NCBI GenBank assembly: GCA_025201805.1
Contig: MU619241.1
Coordinates: 85,480-149,479, forward strand
Direction of reading: 5' to 3'
Source of the DNA: Parasitella parasitica
Lineage: Eukaryota; Mucoromycota; Mucoromycetes; Mucorales; Mucoraceae
Length of the DNA: 64,000 nucleotides
Part shown: positions 44,812 to 57,008 of the stretch, one piece after another
Layout of the letters: each line of letters opens with the position of its first letter
How positions within the stretch are numbered: position 1 is the first letter of the stretch
Program-made: the position numbers and the translations under genes
Notes under the pieces: generated by a model
The model's input: only the letters and a program-made list of their open reading frames with translations
What the model was told of the DNA's origin: nothing
The model's database searches: none

Positions 44812-46833
44812 CTACGTTTTATGTTTGGCGAATACAGATTCACGTGTGCCTAAATGAGCTAAGGCTTGATATGGCTTCTTGGGAGGAGGAAAAGGGCCTT
44901 GTAGTAATAGAGAAAACGCTTTTTTTATGAACCCTTTGTTTTTAGTGTTGTGTTTTTTTTTTTTGTGTTTCGGCTCATTTGTTGCAGACGAAGCAGTCGA
45001 CGGCGTTGTTGTGTTGACACTATTTGATCTCCTAATTGCTCTCCCACTTAAAATGTTTCGTTGTTTAGTGCTAGAAATAGGTAGACGTTTTGTTATTGTT
45101 GATCTGGTCGAGTTACTGCTGCCATGAACATAAATGGGTCTATTGGCTTTCATTGTCCCACCAGTATTGACAGTATGATGATAATGATACCGATCCAATA
45201 AAAGAGGTCGATAAGGCTTGAGCCAAGGATGATGGATAATCAAATCTAACGACGCTCTTGAGGAATCAGGAGCCAACATGCGTTTTATTATATCTTTAGC
45301 ATCTAACAATGAATGTAAGCACGAGTAAGATAATTATAGCAATAAAATCAACTTACCCTCAGAAAGCTCATTAGGGATACTAAAATCGCTATTTAACATC
45401 TTTTTGAACAGTTGCTGATCATTAGAGGCAGAGAAAGGGTACCTTCCAACCAACATTCGATATAAAAAGACGCCCAAAACCCAAACATCCGCTAATTCAC
45501 TGTGATATTCAATATTTACTGAGAGCTCTGGAGGAACGTACTGAGAATTGCCACAAAACTTGTGATATTCCGATTTTCCTTGACGAACCATTCGCATCAT
45601 ATCGATGTTGCCACTGTCATCAAACAGCAAAGCCATTTCACTAGGGTTTCCATTCTGGGTTTTTTGTACTTGTATTTGCTGCTGCTGCTGCTGCTGGAAT
45701 TTATTGGCAGCGAGTACCATCTTGGCAAATTTGCGCTTGCAGAGGTCCTCGTTGCCCACAAGATCAAATGGCATAAATTGATCACTAGGCGTCTTTTGAA
45801 TAGCTTTGATTTCAGGCCATGGCGTATTTGTCTCGGTTTTTACTGACGAGGAAGAGGAAGCAATAGGAGGAAGGGGGCAAATAGAGGTGTCTGGTTGCTG
45901 TTCATCTGTTGTAGGCTCCTGGATACTCGGGACAGCAGCAGATGATGATGAAACAGCTTGCTTGTTGTCAGTAATATCCAGCTGAGTAGACAAAGAGGCA
46001 TCTGCTGCTTGAGAAGGTGAGCTATTCTGTCGTTGCATTTGACTGTCGCTGTTTAACAATACGTTCGATTCATTTGATTCGGTTGCCATGGTTTCGCTTT
46101 CTTCAAGAATTGGATACAAAGGTTGATAATTGTCGATTGTATGGCTTCTACTGTTTGAAGGCTGAAGAGAAAAAAAAAGAAAAAGAAATCAGTATCCATG
46201 GGAAATAAATTTATAGGCATTCTTTCAAAAAAAAAAAAAAAAAAGGGCACTATGAATCTCTTTGTAGGTAAAACAATAACAATGCAATTGATTGTTACAT
46301 AGTAAAAATAGCAGCAGCAGCCAGACAAGCTCGGCGGCCATAATTCCCGCTTTGCTTACAAATAATTGGTGTGTGTGCAACATTGTCATGTAATGTACGA
46401 TGAATAAATGCATGATATAAAACGTGGCAGACATATTGCATTTTATAAATAGAGAGAAAGAGAGGGAAACAAGAAACATAATTACCTTGACGTTGCTATT
46501 GCTATTACTACTTGTAGATGTGAGAGACTCTATGTCTGCTGGATCAATCAATGTTGTGTCTGTTAATAGTGTCGGCATAGACGATATTGTTTTTTTGTCA
46601 ACTGAAATGTCATTATGAACGGACGTAGCAGATTTATCGGGTATAAGGAATGGGAGTGGGGGTTTATCAGGAGATAGTGATCTCCAATCAAGCGTAGTGT
46701 CATCTTTATCGTTCGTTTTGGATCTTTTGAGTTGACGCCACCAGGTTTTGATCAATGTCTTTTTGTTTCGTAAATCATTTATAAACAATTGAGGCATTCT
46801 GTTCTTCGTTTTGCGAGTGTCATCATCCAACAT
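44812..46833 (-). CDS. Pseudokinase-like protein with CAMK-type C-lobe only
   Basis: Three minus-strand exons (46833-46486, 46161-45357, 45302-44812) give 547 residues. The first 230 residues are polar and disordered, without a glycine loop or VAIK lysine. From about residue 253 the chain follows a CAMK kinase: LCKRKFAKMVLAANKF (helix E), then a Gln run where HRDLKPEN should be, ALLFDDSGNIDMMRM (DFG replaced), FCGNSQYVPPEL (degenerate activation segment and APE), ELADVWVLGVFLYRMLVGRY (helix F) and DIIKRMLAPDSSRASLDLII with HPWLKPY. The tail is basic. Loss of the HRD aspartate and DFG predicts no phosphotransfer. The single long second exon excludes a hidden exon for these motifs. The first intron (324 nt) is long. 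Role: probably scaffold or regulator. Confidence 0.72.
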
Positions 46834-49800
46834 GTGTTTACTACAATCATAAAATCTGTCGTTTTGATCAGATAAAAAATCTCAGGTACCGAAATACTTT
46901 ATTATCCAAGAAGATCTATAATTGAATATGGAAGAAGAGAGGAATGTTTTCAATACAATTTGATTTAAATATAAAAGCAGATAAAAAGGAGAAGAAGAAG
47001 AAGAAGCAGAACAATATACAACGACATTTACAAGTATAGATTTTTTTTAATTCTCATACCCGAGTAAAATTTACTTTTCAGGTAAATAGGCTCTACTTTT
47101 TGTGTGTCTTGAGAAGATGCAAACTAAACCTTGTATTTCTACACTTTCTAAGAGATGGATCTATTGCACCTTGTTTTTCTTGTTTATGAGTTAGTTAATG
47201 TTATTTGGTTTTGAGTCTGTCTCAAATACAAATGCTCAAATTTTTAAAAAGCACGTACCAACAAGTGCAAAAGTCCCTTTTACATGATTGTACATTAACT
47301 CATCGTTTGCACTAAACAAGCCCCCCTCCCCTTAACAGTTTTGCCACGCAAACACTAATAAAATCAACTATTTTGTTGATATTAACGCTTTTTCATGATG
47401 CCACCAACACTCCTTTCCAGGACGATCTTTTCAATTTATCAAATATATACATCTATATTATAGTGACACTGGGCACGTTTTTCTTCGATACATGTTTTTC
47501 CGGAAAATCAATACGTTAGTATATCTACATACACAACAAGTGGCAATGAAATCTAAAAGTGGCAATCAATCTATTAAAAGGTACAATAATAAATATCATA
47601 CAAGATTGTTGTGTTTAGGGCGCGCGGATTTATTACATAACCCCTTTGATCTTCGGTGCTACCAGCCAATCTGGTATATACGGTACAATATGGTGCAATG
47701 TGTGTTGTCTAACAAGAATCATATATACATTCCTTATCTACCCAGAGAAACTCCATTGTGAAAACTTCACTCGGATTTTTCTTCTTATGTTTGTAACAAC
47801 GTTATTTGTGGCGATATACAATGTGCCACTCCCCTGTAAAAACATGCGTACAAGTGTTTTTATAATACAGTACATCTAGTAAATCAGTACAGCGTGATCA
47901 ATTAATTTTAGTTCGAGATCAGACTGTAGAGAGTCTTTGATATTGTCAGTATATGAAAATCATACTAAGAAGCTAGATATATGTCTCGTGTTGTTTTCTG
48001 TTGTGTCCCATTTAGCAAATTCCTATTGTAATGCATACATGCAAACTTTGATATGATTTTGCTATTGAATTGGTATATGCATCTGCTATGTATCTAATTT
48101 AGAGAGTTTGGATATTAGCAATGTCGAGTATATATATCTGCTATATGTAAACCATCTGTTGCTATCCTCTTTTGATTGAACTCCTTCGTTCTTTATAATA
48201 TCACTGTGAAGCTGCAACATGCTATGGCCATAGCGTTATTTCTAATAAACAAGCTTTGAAAGTCGACATGTATATGCAGTGTCACCATGTTTGTATATCA
48301 AAAGCTACCTCGGACAATCACCAGCGATGTATTCTACGCTTAAGAGACCTATCTAAAAAAAATTAAAAAAAAAGTGTACAAAATTGTAGCTTTATCTTCT
48401 TTCTCATATAATTTACCGCAGTACATCAGAGACTCAGCATTAATCTCGTACATTTTCTCTCATCAGATCCATAGAATGCCTTTATTATATAAATTTGTGG
48501 CCCCTCAGGCATTACTACTATTATTTTTTTAAGGTACAGACGAAGGGATGTTTTATGCTTATATAGCATGTCTATTCGTCAAATTTTATGTAACAAAGCA
48601 GCTATTTTTTCTGCTGAATTAGCCGCCTTCAACAAAACTTGTGCTAGATAGACCGTACAACTTTGATTTAACATAAATGCAATGGCTTCGAGTTGGTGCC
48701 ATCTGATAAACAGATCCTGATTATTTGAACTGAATACTCAATAAAATAATGCAAAGTCATTTTCGATGTTCATGATGTCAAGGTATTGCCAAAAAAAAAA
48801 AAATCATGCTGATTTTATAGCATTTGAACTTATGGTGCAACTGAACGATATTTAAATCCATCAAAAAACTTTTAAGGGATGTTTTTACAACCCTATTGAT
48901 CTCCAATACAGTATGACCTTGTATAAACGATTACAAGTTTTTCATGAAGAGCAGAGCAAGGTGTGTTCTAGCCATGCTGATATAGTCGCAATTAGAGTAA
49001 TCAGATGCATACTTTTATTTGGGCCGGTTGATATATACTTATAGTTTTCGGCAGAAACAACGATTTTGATATAAAAATCACATATCAATACTTCTAAGTC
49101 TCGATAAAGAACAAAGCTAGGTATATTTAAGACTTAACTGATACAACTACAATTAGGGCTATCTGATGTGTACTTTTGTTTGGACTGGATGATGCATACA
49201 TATAAAGTTACCAGCAGTTTTATATATATAAAAATTGCATATATCCCAAGCTTGAGTTCAACAAACTAGAGCAATTTTGTATTTTTACACTAAACTTATT
49301 CAAGACCTATTTCTCAATGAACCACACTTCAGGATAACAGCATGGTCGCTTTTGCTAAAGGGTTTCACCGTCATTACTCAAGGTCAAGGAAAAGGTCAGA
49401 AGAGTAAGGTTGAGCACGGTCCACCATTCATCATTTAGCTCAACATTAATTTCTTCGATCAATAAAAAATTTGGCCTTTCTATCATTCCCACTGTTCACT
49501 GTCGCTAAATTCATTGCATAGAGAATCCATAGCAGCAAAAAAATTTCTTGGTGAAAAGGCTACTACTTGATATCGTTTGCTTCTAACATGCTTTGGATTG
49601 ATGTAATAATACGATAAAGACATTATAAGAAGTACCCAGCTGCTTCTTTTCTTTGTAGTAGATAATGCAATTACCCTTTGGCGTATCATTGAGAAGACAC
49701 AGCATACTGTAATGATAGCGTAATTTCCTAATAAGCAAGTATTAAAAGTCAAAGATACAAGCTTATCAAACCACTAAACGGAACACTCCTAATTGGCATT

Positions 49801-51073
49801 CGCCTTGTGCTCGTAATACCCGTGAGTATGGTACATCACTGCGATTGTTAAAGGTATGGCATTATCCTGCTCTTGCAGACATATGCCGCATCTCGTAGCG
49901 CTATCACCGCGCTACTCTTTCTACGATTGCCTGGTATTTAATAATATTGCTAAAATAGGCTTCGCCAAATCTCCATACTTTCTAATATTACCCTAGAGCT
50001 TCTAGATCTTTTTGTTTTACATGTGGGCTTTTAATATGAAACCGTTCCGGGAAAAAATGGAGTAATATCATATACCGTATCATAGTGCAGCTTTTGATTA
50101 GAGCAATCCGATAAAGACGATCTTCATACTCCATATGCAATATCTATTTAATGATGATATCCCTTACACATATCATAGGTGCCAAAATAAGTAGCATTTC
50201 AAGATGATGTAAAATATCTCCCTCCCTAAATATTAGAAATGAGGCAAATGTTGGGTAATTAGCTTGATTATTAAGCGTGAATTTGTAAATGTTGAACACA
50301 CTTGTACCGGAAGCTAGAATGTGCTGTAGAATGTGCTGTATTATCAAAGATATTGTAAGCTACAGGCTAAGGAATTACGAGATTTTGAGTTTACATTCAA
50401 TGTTATTTATCTAATTGATTTGTCCCTAGGTATAACAAACCACATATTTTACGAACTGCTAATCTAGATCTGATAAGATATTTAGCAACCATAACCTCCC
50501 GCTCAAGAGGAGAGACATTGTGGTGTCACTCAAAATCAATTTAAAGCTCGCTCCTGGCTATCATACTTGTGTGCAGAACCTTTTTCTTTTTCTGTAAACA
50601 ATTACATCTTTGTTAGAATCACTTGTTCACTTATATCTTATTTTTTTTCTATCAAAAGGGCATGGAAAATAAAACTTTTTTTTTTGGCATCCGTGGTATG
50701 CAAATCCAACAATAAATCCAACAATAAATCTATTTATAAAGATTTTTGTTGTTCCTGGAAATTTCTTTTTTTATAGCTCGAATTTTTTTCAATGTCGAAT
50801 ACTGAACAAGGCTTTTTTTTTTTTTTTTTTTTTCAAGTAAAGGTAATTAAATAATGAGTAAAAGCGAAAGTTATTGTATACACAAATTAGTAGCTTTAAT
50901 TGGGTATGAGGGAAAGCGAAAGGTCGAGATCTTTTACCTGATGGTTGTAATTAGCACAACCTTCCCAATAAAAAAACAAAGATTGTTGGCTTTTGGGTTT
51001 AGAATATTTAAAAGCCTTGTTTTCCTCTTTGCTTTTCTTTCTTTCCTTCTCTTTTCTCTTCAACATTTACAAC
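46834..51073. other. 4.2-kb gene-poor region with diverged repeats
   Basis: No supported gene. Frames at 47492-47761 (plus) and 49483-49752 (minus) have protein-like ends but no partners or family. Around 49795-49905 a GC-richer patch reads in one frame NWHSPCARNTREYGTSLRL before a stop, probably a decayed gene or element. A tandem AT-rich repeat lies at 48980-49252. T-runs precede the transporter gene at 50812-50833. Confidence 0.4.
48980..49252 (+). repeat. Two diverged tandem copies of an AT-rich unit
   Basis: Copy 1 (48980-49092) and copy 2 (49140-49252) align over about 113 nt: GATATAGTCGCAATTAGAG against GATACAACTACAATTAGGG, GCATACTTTTATTTGGGCCG against GTGTACTTTTGTTTGGACTG, and ATATAAAAATCACATATC against ATATAAAAATTGCATATA. 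Fragments of the same family appear at about 29285-29335 and 50089-50120. No coding capacity. Confidence 0.6.
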
Positions 51074-52256
51074 ATGGCAAACAAGACGGATTCTGGGTAC
51101 ATGTGGTTAGGAGTGTATTTTCTTCTCAACTTGTCGCTAACCCTATACAACAAAATCATCTTGAACAATTTCAAATTTCCCTACACTTTAACAACAGTCC
51201 ACACATTATGTGGCACAATTGGCTGCTACATCCTCTATCTCTTGGGTGTGTTTGTTCCCGCAAAGTTAGGTAGCCGTGAAAACGTCATCATGGTCATGTT
51301 TTCTGTGCTTTATACTATTAATATTGCTATCAGCAATGTATCATTGTAAGTTGCATCCTCTCTATGCAATCATAAACTAATGTACTGTGTATCGAATAGA
51401 AATCTTGTGTCTGTACCAGTAAAGTATACATAAACCCAAAAAGCACCACATTTCAACTAACATCTATAAATAGTTCCATCAAGTTGTCCGTGCAATGACA
51501 CCTGTATTCACTGTGATCATATCCATTTTATTCCTCAAGAAATCATATCCAAACCAAATCTATTTGTCGCTGTTACCTGTAAGTGTTTGCTGTGGTGCAG
51601 AGATTTCTGTATTAACCTTAATTAATAAGGTTGTTCTTGGCGTCGGATTTGCTACTCGTGATGAGTACTCATTTACTTATACGGGATTTTTCCTCACAGT
51701 ACTGGGCGCAGTGCTAGCTTCGATCAAAACAGTTGTAACAAATCGTGTTCAGGTGGGCAGGCTCAAGCTGAACCCTCTCGATCTACTATTTCGCATGTCT
51801 CCACTTGCATTCATTCAATGCCTTGTTTATGCATACATCACTGGCGAATTACAAAGCGTAAGAGAATTTGCTGAGGAAAGCATGACCATGAACTTGGCTT
51901 TTGGTTTATTGTTGAATGGTCTCATCGCATTTGCATTGAACATCGTCAGTTTTACAGCAAACAAAAAGACAAGTGCCCTTACAATGACTGTAGCTGGAAA
52001 TGTAAAACAGGTGTTATCTATTGTACTGTCGGTCGTATTATTCGATTACCTCATTACTACAACAAATGCGTTTGGCATAATTCTTACATTGGTGGGCGGT
52101 GCATGGTACGGACATGTGGAGCTAAGCTTAAAGAGAAACACTACCCAACAATCAGTGTTACCAACCACCGCCAAGTATGACGATAAATATGAACAAAAGA
52201 CCTCTTTACTTCATGAGTCACAATCCATGTCAGAAAAGAGAGAAGTTGTAGTTTAG
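51074..52256 (+). CDS. Triose-phosphate/nucleotide-sugar transporter family protein (SLC35E-like)
   Basis: Membrane transporter of the TPT/EamA family, probably in Golgi or ER. Four exons (51074-51345, 51400-51418, 51474-51578, 51630-52256) give 340 residues. Conserved parts are LNLSLTLYNKIILNNFKFPY, TTVHTLCGTIGCYI, NVSLNLVSVPFHQVVRAMTP, VFTVIISILFLKKSYPNQIY, GAVLASIKTVVTNRVQVG, LNPLDLLFRMSPLAFIQCLV and ALTMTVAGNVKQVLSIVLSV. About ten helices are expected. Exon 2 is a 19-nt microexon. The third intron (51579-51629) is 51 nt, in frame and stop-free; without removal it inserts 17 residues (SVCCGAEISVL is part of them) into the conserved LLPVVLGVGFAT. The substrate cannot be told from sequence. 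Confidence 0.9.
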
Positions 52257-52490
52257 TAGACGGATTCATCTTTTGTGTATATTGTATATTTAGTAATAAA
52301 TAATAAAAAGCCCACATTTTCAGATGTAACATTAATGGACTATTGTAATAAATAAGTGTTTGCCAAATCTCATCATTTTTTATTATTTTCCTATTAATAT
52401 TTCTTCACTATATCAAGGGATCACATCCAAGTTCGTTATATCGCATGAATCGACAGAGTAAATCCACGACATTTAGTCTTGATAAAAAGT

Positions 52491-52530
52491 GCATGTTACA
52501 CTATGTTACACTATGTTACATTATGTTGCA
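52491..52530 (+). repeat. Four tandem 10-bp units, consensus CTATGTTACA
   Basis: GCATGTTACA, CTATGTTACA, CTATGTTACA and TTATGTTGCA follow each other without spacing, a short minisatellite about 235 nt past the transporter stop. Confidence 0.85.
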
Positions 52531-53422
52531 TTTGTAATTGTTTGTTTATTTAGGCTATTTATCTTCTAGATAGGGTATCAAGTCATTGGGCATGGCTGAG
52601 TCTATCAAAGTCATTGATCTGCCATAATTGTAGATAGGAGATCATGGTAATGTACTTGAAATGTTTTACGCTTGTGTAAACTGGAGAATAAAGTCTTTCT
52701 TTCACATTAAGAAGGTTATTCCTGTAGCACAGATCTGTGCACCAGAATAAAGGTTAAGGGCACTGTCAGATCAAAGACGCGTCGCGCTTGTTGTATAACC
52801 ATACATCGTACCCTGTCAAGTAGGTTGATACTGGGAATTAATCTTGTCAATTAGTAATCTAAATAAGTTACCATAAATTTATGTACAGTCTTTTTATGGT
52901 TACTGGGAAAAAAAAAAGTAAGTAAATCATAAATGCTACAGTGTTAGTGATAATATATTATTGTTTCTGATAACAGACCTTTTATTTTTGATTAAAGCTG
53001 AGAGGTTTCTGAGAAAAGATATATGTCTTACTAAGAATATTTCAAGTAGGTACAAGAAGTATTAAATACAACTACATTTTTAGTTTCCATTTTACATAAA
53101 AATGCCCAAGAATAGGGAACATTATATTTTTGATCAAACAGCCATTGTGCAGGAGCAATAGGTATTTTTAAATGAATGAACAATCACGAACGGGCCACAA
53201 TACATAATTGTTTGAATTTCATAATATATAAATGTTGATAAGTTATTTCAGATATATTCGTTAGATACTAGTATCTAAATAAGCTCAAATATTTAGGCAA
53301 GTCTATAGAGCTGCAAAGATATTTAAAGTAAATTATAAAACCATCAAGATATTAAGCTATCAAAGTGCATATACTAGTAAGGCATCAAGTTGTATGTATC
53401 GGTCAAATTATGCATTTACATT

Positions 53423-53746
53423 ATGGCAGTTTTGTCCCCGGATCTAAGCCAACCATTTTATTCTATTTCTCCTTCAATTATTTATCTTTTCAAAAATCAT
53501 AGCACATTCAAGCAAAGGACAACCTCTACTTTTATAACTTCACACTATCATTTTATGTTAAATCTGTTGAGTAAGTCAGGATATCCAATATTAAGGAAAG
53601 AATATACAGTTAGGGCTCGTTTTAAAGGACGGATTGGTGTACAAAAATGTGCTTGGTATAACGAGTTATACCCTATTCAGGATGTAATACTTTACAGCAC
53701 AGTGCCTGGAACCTGGAATCTACCAGAAGCTTATTATGACGCTTAA
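53423..53746 (+). CDS. Orphan open reading frame, doubtful gene
   Basis: A 107-codon frame from an ATG reads MAVLSPDLSQPFYSISPS at the start and EYTVRARFKGRIGVQKCAWY, then VPGTWNLPEAYYDA at the end. Composition is protein-like, more so than the surrounding AT-rich sequence. A second open stretch follows at 53808-54068, after a possible GTGAGT donor, but a stop codon precedes that donor. It may be a decayed gene or a small lineage-specific gene. No family recognised. Confidence 0.25.
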   Translation: MAVLSPDLSQPFYSISPSIIYLFKNHSTFKQRTTSTFITSHYHFMLNLLSKSGYPILRKEYTVRARFKGRIGVQKCAWYNELYPIQDVILYSTVPGTWNLPEAYYDA

Positions 53747-55968
53747 ATTTTGTGAGTAAAATTACCCTCGACCTCAATTCTAACCTCTAGTCTACTTTCT
53801 ATTCTACATGTTTAGCATTAGAATCACAAAAAAAGGGACCTTTGAATTTGCGTTGAGCATTATTATAGGTAAAAATGGTAATAGGGCTTCTCTGTCAGCA
53901 GCAATTAGCAACTTTTGTGAATTATTCACAAATATCAAGGGGTCATTACAGCAAAACATTTATTCGTTAATTATTCTCTTCCGCTTCCAACTCGATGAGC
54001 CACACCTGTTTTATCATTTCACTACGAAAGAAGGTATACTTGTCGTATCAGAAATACTTACTTTATAGAGCTATGTCATGTACCAGAATTGATATTAACG
54101 TGATACGATCTCCAGATAGATGTTTTTTACAGCTTAAAAGTAAAAGTTTTACCTTCGTATGCCATTTTTGATTGATTTTGATAATTAAAAGTGCTCTAAA
54201 AACGCCAGAAATAGTATCCATTGGGAAAGAACTATATTATAGATGATTTTGGCGCAATTTGAGCATGATTTTTTTTTTTCGATGCAAAATCACAGATTTT
54301 TTCAATTTTTTTCTTGTACCCACACATCCAAAATCGTCGATTATGCATTATCCTCAATTTTGACCTCAAAAATGCAACTTTTTATTATAGTATATATTAG
54401 AGGAAAACGATGGTAAAAGATCATTCCTTGATCTGAAAGACTGGAAATACGCTCTGATTAAGCAAAATATTGACTTTTCCCTCTTGATCTGTTTTTGAGA
54501 TTTTCTAGACAGAATTCCTTCCATAAGTATACGGGAATTATGAAATGATACCAGCGTGTAGAGCACCCAAAAATACAGCTATTGTCATAGACTGACAGCC
54601 GTGGTATACATAGTATCAGAAGATGATATCTTGCCTCAAAGGAGTAATTTTGTTTCGAAATATCCAAATTGAGTTTCTGAAAGAATTTTTTCTTTCCAGA
54701 TTTTGAAAGCGTTTAATCTCCGCTATCAGAGAAAAATTGTGTTTTTTGATGAAAGTATTAGCTTTCAGATGCCGTAGCTTAACCAAATCAAGAGAAGACC
54801 AATTTCAAACTAGTTTATTCAAATGGTGTGCTTCTTAGATTTCTAATGGTAGTGCTTGAATGTCTGTACCTGGCCTGACGATCTCACGCTCCGATTTTGA
54901 AGAATAATTTTCCGAAAAAGTCAGAAAAGTCGCTACCTTCATCTGATGTCAACTTAAAAAGTACAAAAACTTGCTCTAAGCTATAAAAATATGTATTCAA
55001 AAAGTGTCTTATAGTCTAATGCATTACTTTGCATTACTTGTTTTTGTGTTTGAGATCACTAAGCATTGTTTTCTTCCAGTTTTTGACTTTTTTCTGACAA
55101 AGACAAACTGAAGTTCGCATATACCACATAAAAAAAAAAATCAGGCGCCTAAATTCTACGCTGGCTTTACAAAGACGCACAGCTTTGACCGTTCCAATAT
55201 TATGGAAAAGATAGCATAGGTTTGAATAGCTGCTCTACTGTGCAACTGGATATAGAGAACCCAGCTTGGTACTTTTCTGGCAAGACCTTCTACACTAGAA
55301 GACGCCAGATCAACAGAAGGTGTAAGTAAGTGCCAGAGAAAAGGAAACAATCAACCACCAGGATAACACACCCATTTATAAAAAATTATTTGTATAGAAA
55401 TTTATGAAATCCCAAGGACATAAATGTGGTTTTTTTCAACTTTGCTCTCTGTTCTTGAATCCAGTTAAAGGTTATTGATTCAAAATCTACAGATACACTT
55501 ACATCTAGAATCACAGACGTTGTTAACAGACAACCGTAACCTTTTTTTTGAAGACTACCTTAGATTTAAAGATATGGTTTAGATGACTTATTTCACAAAA
55601 AATTCTCTTTGTATTTTCACTATGAATGAAACAAAGCAATTAATCTTTTTCTCTATATATGGAAATCCCCACTTCAAATTTTTTAAGGAAGATATTTCTC
55701 TTCTCTCAGAAACTTCCTAGCTTTTATCAGAAATAACAGGTTCGTTACTGGAAACCCTTATATATATTATCACAATCACCATGACCTTTATCATTTACTT
55801 GAACTTTTTTCTTCAGAAACTGCGAAATGACAGTAATTGCAAAGAGTATAAATAGCAGTCGATGATTGATGGCGTTGCCTTGCAGATCTGCATTTCTATC
55901 TTTGCATCTTCATGTACATTTTTTGGGCGAAAATCAATCTATATCGACGTGGTTTTATGTGAATTATT

Positions 55969-56581
55969 TCAAAAGAGTGTGATGTAGCATAATGAGTGAT
56001 TCTTCGAATACTCTGCCAGGATCATCACATCATTAGCTTGCCGTTTGCGCTGACCAATTAAGTTGCAGGTAACCATTAAAAAAGCGTTAAATGGCATGTA
56101 ATTACCACCTTTATCTGCAGAGCTTGACTGGGCATACGAATAAAAAGGCAATTGATGATCAGAAATGAAATTTTTGCTTCCTCCGGCATATATAGCAGAA
56201 TAAACTACCAGATCAAAACAAAGCCAAGGGTAAAGTGCTTGAAAAAAATGGAAATTGAGATGATTCTGTTCAAAGTTAATGCTGCCTTGGCATTCACGAC
56301 CACTACTACTTTGACCGAAAGAATGATGCATATCTACAAGAAAGCTTTTTTGTGCAGATCGGAAAAATCTGATTTTTTTTTTTCAATTTATAGTCTAATC
56401 AAGGACAAAATAAACTTTTTAATTGCTTGTTGTAGATAAAGCAAGTTACATACACGAAATGTGCATTAAAGAAAAGTAAAATCTTAGAGGGTAGATATAT
56501 GAATAAAATCATTCCAAAAATCCATGGCCTTATGTTATCTTCTTCAATTATCGGCGTGCTCTTTTCCTTTAACACTGTCAT
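55969..56581 (-). pseudogene. Two open coding-like pieces, unresolved
   Basis: On the minus strand an ATG at 56581 opens MTVLKEKSTPIIEEDNIRPW, then a hydrophobic stretch IFGMILFIYLPSKILLFFN. Downstream, after a TTGTAG acceptor-like site near 56343, two different frames stay open: one gives SSSGRECQGSINFEQNHLNF and later LYPWLCFDLVVYSAIYAGG; the other gives a hydrophobic ILSVKVVVVVNAKAALTLN. Phases fit only partly, so no complete gene model works. It may be a decayed membrane-protein gene or an element remnant. Confidence 0.25.
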
Positions 56582-57008
56582 TAGATAAATTAAATTTAAA
56601 AGCTCACAGTACAGTTAGGCTGGTGGATATTGGCAAGTAATTGACAGTTATAAAAATATAGTTGTCGAGAGACGAGATTTAATTTGTCGGTTAATGCCCG
56701 ACAACTTGTCGTTCAAATACGAATATGAAATTTGTTTTAATCTTACTGTTTCTATCTAAGAATATTATTGATAAATCAAGTATAATTTTTATTATTAAAA
56801 TATGGTCATCGATGCAATTCAGGCAAAAAAAAAGAGACCCAAGGGTAGGAGAAGAGATAAAAAATGAAACTGATCATGGTGTATGTGTAAAAAAAAAACA
56901 TAGACATTAGGTATGGGTACTAGTAGGAGGATGGCCATAAAAATGGACATTTAAGGAAGATGCTGTACATGAAGATGAATGGATATGTAAAAGTGAGAAA
57001 TTTCATAT

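Larger units (their letters stand above)
52257..57008. other. Long gene-poor, repeat-rich region
   Basis: About 4.7 kb. It contains a 10-bp tandem repeat (52491-52530), two open coding-like stretches (53423-53746 plus, and 55969-56581 minus) and the second copy of a dispersed repeat (55859-55897). Everything else is AT-rich and without supported genes. Confidence 0.4.

Noticed and set aside
49795-49905. GC-richer patch with a short protein-like reading
   Set aside because: Only about 35 codons before a stop and no neighbouring exon; too little to call a gene or element.
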